A DNA stretch of 64,000 bases from Leucobacter allii (GCF_022919155.1 NZ_CP095045.1:682001-746000), one strand, 5' to 3'; positions 43,082-52,089 are shown, counted from the stretch's first letter. The notes: generated by a model from the sequence alone, not told the origin. Numbers and translations: made by a program.

Positions 43082-44178
43082 CGCCTCTCCGCCGTCCACG
43101 ACGCCGACGAGCGGAACTCGGCGATCTCCTCCACGGCCTCGGGGGCGACGGCGAAGATCGTCTTGTTGGACCAGCCGCTGCGGTCGGCGAGCCCGGCGAA
43201 CACCTCGGGAGCCGATTCGAGCTCCGAGACGCTGCTGACCAGATCGCGTACGTTGACGGAACGTCCGATCGAGGCGATCACCATGTCCCAGTCGCTCTGT
43301 CCGCGAGGCGTGATCTTCGCGTTCCACGTGCCGAGCAGCGTGAGCTCGCGGCGGAGGATCCGCGACACCAGCTCCTTGGGCAGCTCGAGATCATCGGCGA
43401 GATCGCCGAGCAGCACCACCTGGCCGCGGTGCGCGGTCGCGGTGATCGCCTGCCGGAGCGTGACCGCACGACCGCTGGCCTCGACCGCGATGTCGGCGCC
43501 GCGCCCGGCGGTGAGCTCGATCATCAGCTCGTCGGTGCCGCGGTCCCCCGGTTCGAGCGTCTCGAATCCCAGCCCCGAGGCGATCGCGCGCTTGCGCGGA
43601 TCGAGGTCGGCGACGACGACGCGCACGGCGCCGAGCACGCGGAGCCATTGCGCTGCGAGCAGCCCGATCGGTCCCGCCCCGATGACGAGCGCCGTCGCGT
43701 TGGTCGGGATCGCGACGCGACGAACGGCATGGAGGGCCACGCCCGCGGGCTCGATCATCGCGCCCTCGATGAGGGACACGTGCTCGGGCAAGCGGAACAG
43801 GTTCCGCGGCGGCACGCTCAACTCCTCCTGGAGCCCGCCGTCGCGGCGCGATCCGAAGTAGTCGTAGTCGTCGCCGAGCGCGTACTCGCCGATCTCGGAC
43901 ATGGGGTCGTCGTTCCGGGGCAGGCAGGGGAAGATCGCCACCCGATCGCCGATGCGGTACCCGTGATCCGGCGCATCCTCCGCGACGATCCCCGAGAGCT
44001 CGTGCCCGAGGACGAGCGGGAAGCCGTATCCCTTCCCCACGGCGAAGCGCAGCACATCCGAGCCGCAGACCCCGACCGCAGCGATGCGAACGCGAATCGC
44101 ATCGGGGGTCGTCCGTTCCGGTCGAGGGACGTCGACGACGTCGATCTCGCGCACCCCGCGCAGCACTGCCGCCCGCAT
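43078..44178 (-). CDS. GatD-like alcohol dehydrogenase lacking the structural zinc site
   Basis: The 366-residue protein is a medium-chain dehydrogenase with VGVCGSDVLRFA, LGHELSG, IEPAGVALHAV and the NAD site VIGAGPIGLLAAQ. The stretch YDYFGSRRDGGLQEE matches galactitol-1-phosphate 5-dehydrogenases. However, the four-cysteine structural zinc loop is replaced by an acidic insert (FPCLPRNDDPMSEIGEYAL). The catalytic site is kept, so it should still be an oxidoreductase. It starts two bases after the SDR stop in the same operon. Confidence 0.85.
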   Translation of the reverse strand: MRAAVLRGVREIDVVDVPRPERTTPDAIRVRIAAVGVCGSDVLRFAVGKGYGFPLVLGHELSGIVAEDAPDHGYRIGDRVAIFPCLPRNDDPMSEIGEYALGDDYDYFGSRRDGGLQEELSVPPRNLFRLPEHVSLIEGAMIEPAGVALHAVRRVAIPTNATALVIGAGPIGLLAAQWLRVLGAVRVVVADLDPRKRAIASGLGFETLEPGDRGTDELMIELTAGRGADIAVEASGRAVTLRQAITATAHRGQVVLLGDLADDLELPKELVSRILRRELTLLGTWNAKITPRGQSDWDMVIASIGRSVNVRDLVSSVSELESAPEVFAGLADRSGWSNKTIFAVAPEAVEEIAEFRSSASWTAERR

Positions 44179-44180
44179 GA

Positions 44181-45017
44181 TCAGACCTCCATCCCGTAGC
44201 GATGCGCCTTGTGCGTCGGGTAGAGCGCGAACGTCGGGATCGTGACATCGGGGGTCCGCGTCGCGATGTAGAGCGCAGCCTCAGCGACGTTCGAGACATC
44301 GATGCAGCTCGCGGCGATCCCCTCCTCGAGTTCCTTCTCGTCGAGCCATCCGTCCGTGTATGCCGGCAGGTCACCGTCGTACAGGCCCTGGTCGATGATC
44401 TCGGTCATCGGAGTGCGCACGTGCGAGGGGTTCAGCACGGTCACGCCGATGTTCTTGTCGACGCCCTCGAGCAGGATGTTCTTGCTGAATCCGAGCATCC
44501 CGTGCTTCGAGGCGCGATAGGGGCTGTGGCCGGGGCCGGAGGCGACGCGCGTCGAGGACGAGCCCATGTTGATGATCCGCCCGCCCGAGGGCTGCTGCTC
44601 CATGACGAGAAACGCCTCCCTGCAGCAGAGAAAGACACCGGTGAGGTTCGGGCCGATGGTCTTGTTCCACTCCTCGAGCGTGACCTGGGTGACGGGGGGC
44701 GACAGCGAATCGCGGCCCGCGCTGTTGACCAGGACGTCGAGGCGGCCCCAGCGCGCGACCGTGTCGGCGAAGAAGGCCCGAACCGCCGCTTCGTCGACGA
44801 CGTCGGCGACGGTGCCGAGCACGTCGCCGCCGCGATCCCGGATGTCTGCGACGACCTCCGCGAGGCGAGCGGCATCGGTGTCGATCATGGCGACGCGCGC
44901 TCCGTTGGCGGCGTACTCGCGGGCGACCGCTTCTCCGATCCCGGAAGCGGCCCCGGTGATGATGGCGACCTTGCCGGTCAGTGCGGTGCCGCCCTTGGGC
45001 AGGTAATCGGGGGTCAC
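44181..45017 (-). CDS. short-chain dehydrogenase/reductase
   Basis: The 278-residue SDR begins at GTG 45017; the longer open frame upstream runs through the repeat array and is not coding. It has TGAASGIGEAVA, the acidic MIDTD that favours NAD, LVNSAGR, NMGSSSTRVA and the catalytic YRASK. It leads the operon SDR, GatD-like, alcohol dehydrogenase, RpiR, and is divergent from the kinase at 45307 across the TCGATGAACTTTC array. It is a polyol/sugar dehydrogenase of unknown substrate. Confidence 0.9.
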   Translation of the reverse strand: MTPDYLPKGGTALTGKVAIITGAASGIGEAVAREYAANGARVAMIDTDAARLAEVVADIRDRGGDVLGTVADVVDEAAVRAFFADTVARWGRLDVLVNSAGRDSLSPPVTQVTLEEWNKTIGPNLTGVFLCCREAFLVMEQQPSGGRIINMGSSSTRVASGPGHSPYRASKHGMLGFSKNILLEGVDKNIGVTVLNPSHVRTPMTEIIDQGLYDGDLPAYTDGWLDEKELEEGIAASCIDVSNVAEAALYIATRTPDVTIPTFALYPTHKAHRYGMEV

Positions 45018-45057
45018 GTGAACTCTCCTTCGTTCGGGAACACCTCGATCAAGATGA

Positions 45058-45214
45058 TCGAAGAATTTTCTACAGCAAAGCATAAATCGATGAACTTTCG
45101 CAAGTGGCTCCTGATTCGGCTCAGTATCAGTGAACTTTCCAGAATGTCGATGCGCTTTCAGGGGATGGGGTAAGTTCATGGATCGAGCTCGGAGAATTGG
45201 TTCGGCGAACTTTT
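45058..45214. promoter_or_regulatory. array of six TCGATGAACTTTC-like operator copies
   Basis: Direct copies at 45058-45070, 45087-45099 (perfect), 45127-45139, 45147-45159 and 45202-45214, and one inverted copy at 45170-45182, each matching 10-13 of 13 positions. They fill the 289-base divergent region between the SDR operon and the kinase gene; no gene is present in it. The RpiR regulator at the end of the SDR operon is a candidate binder. Confidence 0.7.
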
Positions 45215-45306
45215 TTCGAGAATCATCTTGCAAATCGAATAAATATCCGTCATCGTTGACCGCGAGCCCGAAGGGCAACCGTGACGCACAAGGGAGTGGA
45301 AACACC

Positions 45307-46806
45307 ATGGCTGGTCCGTATGTCATCGCCTTCGATGCGGGTACGAGCAGTGTTCGCGCCGTGATCGTCGACGGGCGCGGCGAGATCGCCGGAATCGCGC
45401 AGCGGGAGATCACCCAGTACTATCCGAACCCCGGGTGGGTGGAGCAGGACGCGAATGAGATCTGGTCGCATCAGCGGGCGGTGGCGCACGAAGCGCTCGC
45501 CGCCGCGGGCGTGCCGGCGACGGAGATCGCGGCGATCGGTGTGGCCAATCAACGCGAGACCGTCGTCGTCTGGGATCGCGCGACCGGGGAGCCGGTTCAC
45601 CGCGCGCTGGTCTGGCAGGACGGACGCACCGCCGCGGACTGCGAAGCCCTGCTGCAGCTCGGCCGGGGGAGCCGGGTCAGGGAGCTGACCGGCCTGCCGA
45701 TCGACAAGTACTTCAGCGCCTCCAAGCTCAGGTGGATCCTCGACAACGTCGAAGGGGCGAGGGCGCGCGCCGAGGCCGGCGAGCTCGCTGCCGGGACGAT
45801 CGATACCTGGCTGGCTTGGAAGCTGACCGACGGCCGCGCGCACGTCACGGACGCGTCGAACGCCTCGCGCACGCTCCTCTTCGATATCGGGGAGTGCGCA
45901 TGGAGCGAGGAGCTGCTGGAGTTGTTCTCGATTCCCCGGGCGGTGCTGCCCGAGGTGCGCGGTACGAGCGAGGTGTACGGCGTGACGGGCGAGCAGGCCG
46001 GATTCGGGGTCGAGATCCCGCTCGCCGCCCTCGTGGGGGATCAGCAGGGCGCCCTCTTCGGACAGGCCTGCTTCGACAGCGGTTCCGTCAAAGCGACCTA
46101 CGGCACCGGAGGCTCCGTGGTCATGAACACCGGCTCTGCGCCGACCCGTTCCGACGGGGGCCTGCTGACGACGGTGGCCTGGAAGCTCGGCGGGCAGGTG
46201 ACGTACGCGCTTGAGGGGCTGCTGTTCGCGGCCGGCGCTCCCGTCCGCTGGCTCCGCGATGAGCTCGGCGTGATCGCGGACGCCGCGGAGAGCGAGGAGA
46301 TTGCCGCGACGGTGCCCGACAGCGGCGGCATCTACTTCGTTCCCGCGTTCTCGGGATTGTCCTCGCCGCAGTGGGACCCGTACGCCAGGGCCCTGATCAT
46401 CGGGATGTCGCAGGGCGCGGGCCGTGCGCACATCGTGCGCGCGGCCATCGAATCGATGAGTTACTCGTATCGCGACGTGATCGAGGTCATGGTGCGGGCG
46501 TCGGGTCGAGCGCTGCCGAGCCTGCGCGTCGACGGCGGTGCCGCGACGAATGCGCTCCATCTGCAGTTCCAGGCGGATCAGCTCGGCGTGCCGGTGCGCT
46601 GCTCCTCGGTCATGGAGGCCACTGCGCGCGGAGCGGCGTTCCTCGCCGGCCTCGCCGTCGGGGTGTGGGCCTCGGTCGATGAGCTCAGGAGCTTCGTCGA
46701 CACGGAGCGCGAGTACCTGCCCGCGATGGCGGCGGAGGAGCGGGATGCGCGATATCGGGGGTGGACCCGAGCCGTCGAACGATCGCGCGATTGGGTCGAA
46801 CACTAG
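45307..46806 (+). CDS. FGGY-family glycerol-kinase-like carbohydrate kinase
   Basis: The 499-residue kinase opens with the ATP-binding FDAGTSSVRAVIVD and has the glycerol kinase landmarks GVANQRETVVVWD and LVWQDGRTAADC, KATYGTGGSVVMNTG, FSGLSSPQWDPYARALIIGM and the C-terminal LRVDGGAATNALHLQFQADQ. It phosphorylates glycerol or a related polyol or ketose. RBS AGGGAGTGG precedes the ATG. It is divergent from a dehydrogenase operon with a shared operator array, which suggests oxidation and phosphorylation of the same polyol. Glycerol itself cannot be assumed. Confidence 0.9.
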   Translation: MAGPYVIAFDAGTSSVRAVIVDGRGEIAGIAQREITQYYPNPGWVEQDANEIWSHQRAVAHEALAAAGVPATEIAAIGVANQRETVVVWDRATGEPVHRALVWQDGRTAADCEALLQLGRGSRVRELTGLPIDKYFSASKLRWILDNVEGARARAEAGELAAGTIDTWLAWKLTDGRAHVTDASNASRTLLFDIGECAWSEELLELFSIPRAVLPEVRGTSEVYGVTGEQAGFGVEIPLAALVGDQQGALFGQACFDSGSVKATYGTGGSVVMNTGSAPTRSDGGLLTTVAWKLGGQVTYALEGLLFAAGAPVRWLRDELGVIADAAESEEIAATVPDSGGIYFVPAFSGLSSPQWDPYARALIIGMSQGAGRAHIVRAAIESMSYSYRDVIEVMVRASGRALPSLRVDGGAATNALHLQFQADQLGVPVRCSSVMEATARGAAFLAGLAVGVWASVDELRSFVDTEREYLPAMAAEERDARYRGWTRAVERSRDWVEH

Positions 46807-46833
46807 CCCCCGGTTGCGAATTCGGCCGCGGAC

Positions 46834-46862
46834 TTGCTCCGCGGCGGGGAACGGGTTATATT
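46834..46862 (+). promoter_or_regulatory. promoter of the dehydrogenase/importer 1 operon
   Basis: TTGCTC (46834-46839) and TATATT (46857-46862) are 17 bases apart. The predicted start near 46869 is just ahead of site D, so repression by roadblock is likely. Confidence 0.65.
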
Positions 46863-46872
46863 CGCATCAAGT

Positions 46873-46885
46873 GGACATCATGTCT
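46873..46885. promoter_or_regulatory. island operator, site D
   Basis: GGACA-TCA-TGTCT. It sits exactly at the centre of an outer inverted repeat ATTCGCAT (46860-46867) / ATGCGAAT (46891-46898), giving a 39-base two-layer palindrome. Confidence 0.7.
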
Positions 46886-46934
46886 GCAATATGCGAATTC
46901 AGCGGAAAGACACACTGTGCAAAGGAGCAAGTTC

Positions 46935-47981
46935 ATGACTGATGCGTCCACTGGGGCCGCGATGCGGGCCGTCGTGTTCACCGGCGGAGGGGACTGGGGC
47001 CTCGAGACGGTGCCGCAGCCCGTCGCTCGGCACGGGGAAGCTCTCCTGCGCGTCCTGCGCGTCGGCGTCTGCGGTACCGACGAGCATCTGCTGCACGGAG
47101 GCTTCATCGCGAGGTTCCCGCTCGTTCCCGGTCATGAGATCGTCGCGGAGGTCGTCGGGTACGGTCCCGGGACCACGGGCCCCGACGTCGGGACGCGCGT
47201 CGTCGTCGATCCGACGATCTTCTGCGGCAACTGCTCGGCCTGCAAGCGCGGCCGGCCCGGCTACTGCACCGACTTCGGGTCGCTCGGCTGCGATCGCGCC
47301 GGCGGATTCGCGGAGTACCTCACGGCGGGCGTCGAGAAGCTCTTCCCGATCGGCGACCTCGCGCCCGAGGTCGCGGTGCTGACCGAGCCCACCGCCTGCG
47401 CCATGCACGGCGTCGACGTGCTCGCGCTCGAACCCGCCGCCGATGTGCTGGTCTTCGGGGCGGGGCCGACGGGCTTGATCCTCGCGCAGCTGCTGCGCGT
47501 CGCCGGTGCGGCGCGCGTGACCGTCGCCGCACCGACGGCCTCGAAGCTCGAGGTCGCCCGCGCCCACGGCGCCGCGCACACGGTACTGATGGATCGCGCG
47601 AACGCCGGTGCGGCGGAGGCGCAGCTGCGCGAGATCGCCCCGGAGGGGTTCGACGCCGTCGTGGAAGCCACCGGTAGCGTCTCCGTGCTCGAGCTCGCGG
47701 TGCGGATGACGCGCACCGGCGGCACGGTGCTCGTCTACGGCCTGGCCCAGGAGGCGGCGATCGCCGCGATCCGCCCCTACGAGATCTTCAGCCGCGAACT
47801 CACGATCCGGGGCTCCTTCGCGCAGGCGAACTGCATCGGGCGCGCGCTCTTCGCGTTGCAGTCCGGCAGCGTGCGCACCGAGGGGCTCGTCACCGCCGAA
47901 GTCGGTCTCGACGACTTCGGCGCCGCGCTCGAGAACCTGCACGATTCGGCGCAGATCAAGTCGGTCTTCACCCCCGCCTAG
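46935..47981 (+). CDS. zinc-type alcohol/sugar dehydrogenase
   Basis: The 348-residue medium-chain dehydrogenase has VGVCGTDEHLLHG, GHE, the structural zinc cluster CGNCSACKRGRPGYC, TEPTACAMHGVDV, and the cofactor site VFGAGPTGLILAQ. RBS AAAGGAG is seven bases before the ATG. It leads the operon for importer 1 and so probably acts first on the imported polyol or sugar. Confidence 0.92.
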   Translation: MTDASTGAAMRAVVFTGGGDWGLETVPQPVARHGEALLRVLRVGVCGTDEHLLHGGFIARFPLVPGHEIVAEVVGYGPGTTGPDVGTRVVVDPTIFCGNCSACKRGRPGYCTDFGSLGCDRAGGFAEYLTAGVEKLFPIGDLAPEVAVLTEPTACAMHGVDVLALEPAADVLVFGAGPTGLILAQLLRVAGAARVTVAAPTASKLEVARAHGAAHTVLMDRANAGAAEAQLREIAPEGFDAVVEATGSVSVLELAVRMTRTGGTVLVYGLAQEAAIAAIRPYEIFSRELTIRGSFAQANCIGRALFALQSGSVRTEGLVTAEVGLDDFGAALENLHDSAQIKSVFTPA

Positions 47982-48046
47982 ACGTCCCACCCATGTCCGA
48001 GGCGAGCACTGTCGCTCGTCCTCCACAACACCCACGAGGAAATCAC

Positions 48047-48994
48047 ATGCGAAATCACTCACAGACTGCAGCGGCCCTGGCGGGCCTCGCCCTGATCGGC
48101 GCCTTCGGCCTCACCGCGTGCTCCGGCACCGGCGGCGCGAGCGGCGATGCGGACGCCTTGACCGTCGGCGTGACCGTTGCCAACAGCACCAACCCGTTCT
48201 TCCAAGCCGAGACCGCGACCGCGAAGTCCTACGGGGCGGAGCAGGGACTCGAGGTGCTCTCGCAGGTCGCCGATGAGGACGTGCAGAAGCAGTCGAACCA
48301 GATCGACCAGTTCGTCACCTCGGGTGTCGACTTCATCGTCGTGGATGCGGCCGACACGGACGGCGTCGGCCCCGCGGTGAAACGCGCCGTGGAGGCGGGC
48401 ATCCCGGTGATCGGCGTCGACAATCAGTCGAAGAACGCCTCGGTGAACATCACCACCGACAACACGCAGGCGGGTGAGATCTCCTGCCAGTCGCTCGCCG
48501 AGCAGCTCGACGGCGCGGGAAAGATCGCGATCCTGAACGGCACGCCCGTGTCCGCGGTCGACGACCGGGTCGCGGGCTGCAAGGAGGCGCTCAAGGCCTT
48601 CCCCGACATCGAGATCGTCGCCGACCAGCGCGGTGAGAACAGCCGCGACTCGGCGCTTCCGCTCGCCACCGACATCCTCACCGCGAATCCCGATCTGGAC
48701 GGCTTCTTCGCCATCAACGATCCCTCGGCCGCCGGCGTCATGCTGGCGGCGAAGCAGAAGGGGGCGGACATCATCATCACCTCCGTCGACGGGGCCGCCG
48801 ACGCCACGGATGTGATCGCGGACCAGGGCATGATCACGGCGACCTCCGCGCAGGATCCCGCCGCGCTGATGCGGGAGGCCATCGACACGGGCATGAAGCT
48901 GGTCGGGGGCGAGCAGGCAGCCGAGCCGCTGATCCTCGTTCCCACGACCCTCATCGACGCCTCCAACGTCGCCGAGTACGAGCCCTGGGGATGA
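48047..48994 (+). CDS. sugar ABC transporter substrate-binding lipoprotein (importer 1)
   Basis: The 315-residue protein has a lipoprotein signal ending LTACS and the periplasmic-binding-protein type 1 (RbsB-like) fold: VGVTVANSTNPFFQAETATA, SGVDFIVVDAADTDGV, NITTDNTQAGEISCQ, AINDPSAAGVMLAAK and IITSVDGAADATDVI. It captures a sugar or polyol outside the membrane. The ATG at 48047 follows GAGGAAA. It is followed by the ATPase and one permease. Confidence 0.92.
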   Translation: MRNHSQTAAALAGLALIGAFGLTACSGTGGASGDADALTVGVTVANSTNPFFQAETATAKSYGAEQGLEVLSQVADEDVQKQSNQIDQFVTSGVDFIVVDAADTDGVGPAVKRAVEAGIPVIGVDNQSKNASVNITTDNTQAGEISCQSLAEQLDGAGKIAILNGTPVSAVDDRVAGCKEALKAFPDIEIVADQRGENSRDSALPLATDILTANPDLDGFFAINDPSAAGVMLAAKQKGADIIITSVDGAADATDVIADQGMITATSAQDPAALMREAIDTGMKLVGGEQAAEPLILVPTTLIDASNVAEYEPWG

Positions 48995-49001
48995 ATCGCG
49001 C

Positions 49002-50540
49002 ATGACCTCGAATGAGTCGCATCCGGTCGTCGCCTCACTGAGATCGGTGACCAAGTCCTTCGACGGGACGACGGTCGTGCGCGGTGTCGATCTGGATGTT
49101 CGAGCGGGCGAGGTGCATATCCTTGCCGGTGAGAACGGTGCGGGGAAGTCGACCCTGACGAAGCTGCTCGCGGGAATCCATCAGCCCGACAGCGGATGGG
49201 TGGAGATCGGCGGTCGCCGCGGTCCGTTCGACGTCAGATCCGCGAACGAGGCCGGGGTCACGATCGTGCATCAGGAACTCCTCGTCGCTCCGAATCTCAC
49301 CGTGGCCGACAACCTGGCGATGGGCCGGGAGCACCGCAAGGGCTGGGGCCTGCTGGACCGGGCGACGACCGCGGCCCGAGCGCGCGAGCAGCTCGACCGC
49401 GTCGGTGCCGAGTTCTCGGTGCACGCGCGCGCCGACGAGCTCACCGTGGCGGAGCATCAGCTCATCGAGATCGCCCGGGCTCTGGCGCAGAAGCCGCGGA
49501 TCCTGATCCTCGATGAGCCCACCTCGGCGCTCTCGGCGACCGAGACGCAACGGCTGCTCGGGATCGTCGCAGAACTGCGGGACGCCGGGACCGCGATCAT
49601 CTACATCACCCACCGCATGGACGAGATCGAGCAGATCGCGGACGTGGTGACCGTGATGCGCGATGGAGCGCACATCGCCACACTCGGCAAGGAGGAGGCG
49701 ACGCCCGAGACGATCGTCCTCCGCATGGTGGGCCGCAAGATCGAGAGCCTCTTCGCGACCGGTCGTCGCGAGCCTGGCGAGACCGTCCTGCGCGTGGAAT
49801 CGCTCGGCGACGGCCGGGAGATCGGACCGATCGACCTCGAGGTGCGGGCCGGCGAGGTCGTCGGCATCGGCGGCCTGATCGGATCGGGTCGCAGCGAGTT
49901 CCTGCGTCTGATCTTCGGGGCGGACCGCGCCGTCACCGGCACCGTGACGGTCGACGGCGCGGAGCTCAAGCGGGGGTCGCCGAGCGCGGCGATTCGAGCG
50001 GGGGTCGCCATGCTCCCCGAGAGCCGGAAGACCCAGGGTCTCGTGCTCGAGCAGTCGATCACGTCGAACGTCGTCGTCGCCGAGCTCCCGGGTATGGCGA
50101 CGGGCGGCATCATCCTGCCGACGACCATGCGGAGGGTCGCGGCGAAGGCGAGGGACCGGCTCAAGATCAAGAACGCGTCGCTGCAGCAGAACGTCGTCGC
50201 GCTCTCGGGCGGCAACCAGCAGAAGGTGCTGTTCGCGAAGTGGCTGGAGACGAAGCCGCGCGTGCTCATCCTTGATGAGCCGACCCGGGGCGTGGATGTC
50301 GGCGCGAAGGCCGATATCTACCGCATCATCGACGAGTGCGCGAAGGAGGGCGTCGCGGTCCTCGTCGTCTCGTCCGAGCTCCCCGAACTCATCGGCCTCA
50401 GCGACCGCGTGCATGTGATGCGCGACGGCAAGCTCGTGGCGGAACTGCCCGCCGAGCATCTCAGCGAGGAAACCATCATGGCGCACGCCTTCGGCCTGGC
50501 GCCCGAGACGAATCACTCACTCACGGAAGTAGCCCCATGA
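49002..50540 (+). CDS. sugar ABC transporter ATPase, RbsA-like (importer 1)
   Basis: The 512-residue protein has two ABC domains. Domain 1 has Walker A GENGAGKST, HQELLVAPNLTVADN, LTVAEHQLIEIARALAQ and Walker B ILILDEPTSAL. Domain 2 has the degenerate P-loop GLIGSGRSEFLRLI, signature LSGGNQQKVLFAKWL and Walker B LILDEPTRGVDVGAK. This is the sugar-importer ATPase layout (RbsA/AraG). It starts seven bases after the binding protein and overlaps the permease start (ATGA). Confidence 0.94.
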   Translation: MTSNESHPVVASLRSVTKSFDGTTVVRGVDLDVRAGEVHILAGENGAGKSTLTKLLAGIHQPDSGWVEIGGRRGPFDVRSANEAGVTIVHQELLVAPNLTVADNLAMGREHRKGWGLLDRATTAARAREQLDRVGAEFSVHARADELTVAEHQLIEIARALAQKPRILILDEPTSALSATETQRLLGIVAELRDAGTAIIYITHRMDEIEQIADVVTVMRDGAHIATLGKEEATPETIVLRMVGRKIESLFATGRREPGETVLRVESLGDGREIGPIDLEVRAGEVVGIGGLIGSGRSEFLRLIFGADRAVTGTVTVDGAELKRGSPSAAIRAGVAMLPESRKTQGLVLEQSITSNVVVAELPGMATGGIILPTTMRRVAAKARDRLKIKNASLQQNVVALSGGNQQKVLFAKWLETKPRVLILDEPTRGVDVGAKADIYRIIDECAKEGVAVLVVSSELPELIGLSDRVHVMRDGKLVAELPAEHLSEETIMAHAFGLAPETNHSLTEVAP

Positions 50541-51535
50541 CTCTCACCACCACACCCGAGACCGCTCCACGGTCCGCCGATCGCGCGCCGTCGAGGTTCA
50601 GCTCATTGACCCGCAGCGGCGTCCTGGGCATCCTGGTCGCGCTCATCGCATTGATCGTCGTCATGGCCATCATCGCCCCCTACTTCGGTACGACCCGCAA
50701 CCTCCTCGAAGTCGTGCGCCAGGTCTCCGCCATCGCCATCCTCGCGGCAGGCGGCACGTTCGTCATCCTGACGGCGGGCATCGATCTGTCGGTGGGGTCC
50801 GCCCTCGGAGTGACCGCGATGGCCGCCATCGTCACGGCGAACAGCGGGGCGCCGTGGTTCGTCTCCGTCGTCGTGGCGCTCGCGGCGGGAGCCGCCATCG
50901 GGGCCATCAACGGCGTGTTCATCGCTCGTTTCGCGCTTCCGGCCTTCATCGTGACGCTGGCCGCGCTGACGTATCTGCGCGGCATCGTCTACGTGGGCAC
51001 CGGGGGGACGACCCTGGTGCCGCCATCGGTCGACTTCGCCTGGATCGGCCAAGGGCACCTCCTCGGCATCCCCGTCGCCGCACTCGTCATGCTCGCGGTC
51101 TACATCGTCGGCTGGTTCCTGCTCGAGCGGACCGTCTTCGGCCGCCACGTCTACACCATCGGCGGCAACGAAGAGGCCGCGCGACTCAGCGGCATCCCCG
51201 TCCGGCGCGTGATCTTCACCGTCTACATCATCGCGGGCCTGTGCGCCGGAATCGCGGGGCTGATCGTCTCGGCGCGCCTCGAAAGCGCGGTTCCCGATCT
51301 CGGCACCGGGTACGAGCTCGACGCGATCGCGGCGATCGTGCTCGGAGGCACGTCGCTCATGGGCGGACGGGGGTCGCTCGTCGGCACCCTCATCGGCGCC
51401 CTGTTCATCGCCGTGCTGTCCAACGGCATGACATTGCTCAACGTCGAGTCCTTCTACCAGCAGATCATCAAGGGCATCGTGATCCTGCTCGCCGTGCTCA
51501 TCGACACCCTGCGCCGCAAGGGCGCCAAGTCCTGA
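50537..51535 (+). CDS. sugar ABC transporter permease, RbsC-like (importer 1)
   Basis: The 332-residue membrane protein has about ten helices and the BPD_transp_2 landmarks: FVILTAGIDLSVGSALGVTA, PAFIVTLAALTYLRG, VFGRHVYTIGGNEEAARLSG and LDAIAAIVLGGTSLMGGRGS. It forms the channel of importer 1, presumably as a homodimer since only one permease gene is present. Coupled to the ATPase by ATGA. Confidence 0.94.
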   Translation: MTLTTTPETAPRSADRAPSRFSSLTRSGVLGILVALIALIVVMAIIAPYFGTTRNLLEVVRQVSAIAILAAGGTFVILTAGIDLSVGSALGVTAMAAIVTANSGAPWFVSVVVALAAGAAIGAINGVFIARFALPAFIVTLAALTYLRGIVYVGTGGTTLVPPSVDFAWIGQGHLLGIPVAALVMLAVYIVGWFLLERTVFGRHVYTIGGNEEAARLSGIPVRRVIFTVYIIAGLCAGIAGLIVSARLESAVPDLGTGYELDAIAAIVLGGTSLMGGRGSLVGTLIGALFIAVLSNGMTLLNVESFYQQIIKGIVILLAVLIDTLRRKGAKS

Positions 51536-51553
51536 ACGAAAGGAACACCCGAC

Positions 51554-51868
51554 ATGCCGACTCCGCTGATCGTCATCGTGCGGCTCCGACCCCGCGCTGG
51601 CGCTGAGGACGAGCTGCTCGACGTCTTCCGTCGGTTCTCGCCCGGCGTCTTCCTGGAGCGGGGCTGCGAGAAATTCGCCCTGCACCGCGATGACGACGCG
51701 TTCATGGTCGTCGAGCGGTGGGAGAGCCGCGAGATCTGGGAGGAGCATCTCGCGCAGCCCGAGAACGCGCGCCTCAACGCCGCGCTCGCGCCGCTGCTCG
51801 CGCACCCCGCGGACGTCTGGGATCTGCTCCCGCTCGAGATCGGCGACCCGGAGAAGTCGCTCATCTGA
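51554..51868 (+). CDS. ABM-fold (LsrG/YgiN-like) small protein
   Basis: The 104-residue protein fits the antibiotic-biosynthesis-monooxygenase fold: IVIVRLRPRAGAEDELLDVF, then CEKFALHRDDDAFMVVERWE and SREIWEEHLAQPENARL. Family members are small dimeric oxygenases or isomerases; LsrG, of the same fold, processes phosphorylated autoinducer-2 in lsr operons. RBS AAAGGAA precedes the ATG. It is the last gene of the importer 1 operon and may tidy up or isomerise a reactive pathway intermediate. Confidence 0.8.
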   Translation: MPTPLIVIVRLRPRAGAEDELLDVFRRFSPGVFLERGCEKFALHRDDDAFMVVERWESREIWEEHLAQPENARLNAALAPLLAHPADVWDLLPLEIGDPEKSLI

Positions 51869-51881
51869 CCCTGGGCCGAGA

Positions 51882-51933
51882 CGCCGAAGCGCTGGTGCCG
51901 TCGATCGAGGTCGATGGCACCAGCGCTTCGGCG
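51882..51933 (+). terminator. terminator of the importer 1 operon
   Basis: CGCCGAAGCGCTGGTGCC (51882-51899) pairs perfectly with 51916-51933 (18 base pairs) over a 16-base loop, right after the last gene. Confidence 0.85.
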
Positions 51934-52019
51934 CGCCCGCTCGACTTCCCGATTTTCGGGATTCCCCTGCCTCGTTTGGGTGCAGAAATTGAGAATGGCG
52001 CGTTAATTTATTGTTAAAT

Positions 52020-52032
52020 GGACATGTCGTCC
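52020..52032. promoter_or_regulatory. island operator, site E
   Basis: GGACATGTCGTCC; with one base more on each side the arms TGGAC/GTCCA are perfect. It follows an AT-rich stretch (TTGAGA 51989, TTAAAT 52014-52019) that may hold the promoter, and precedes the importer 2 ATPase by 57 bases. Confidence 0.65.
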
Positions 52033-52089
52033 AAAATATGGTTAATTGTCTTCGTACGGTTCACGAGAGCCGCGAAGGGGCGGGGAGCA

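Noticed and set aside
45058..45214. Repeat array as plasmid origin iterons
   Set aside because: No replication initiator gene is nearby and the copies lie in a divergent promoter region between catabolic operons, which fits operators better.
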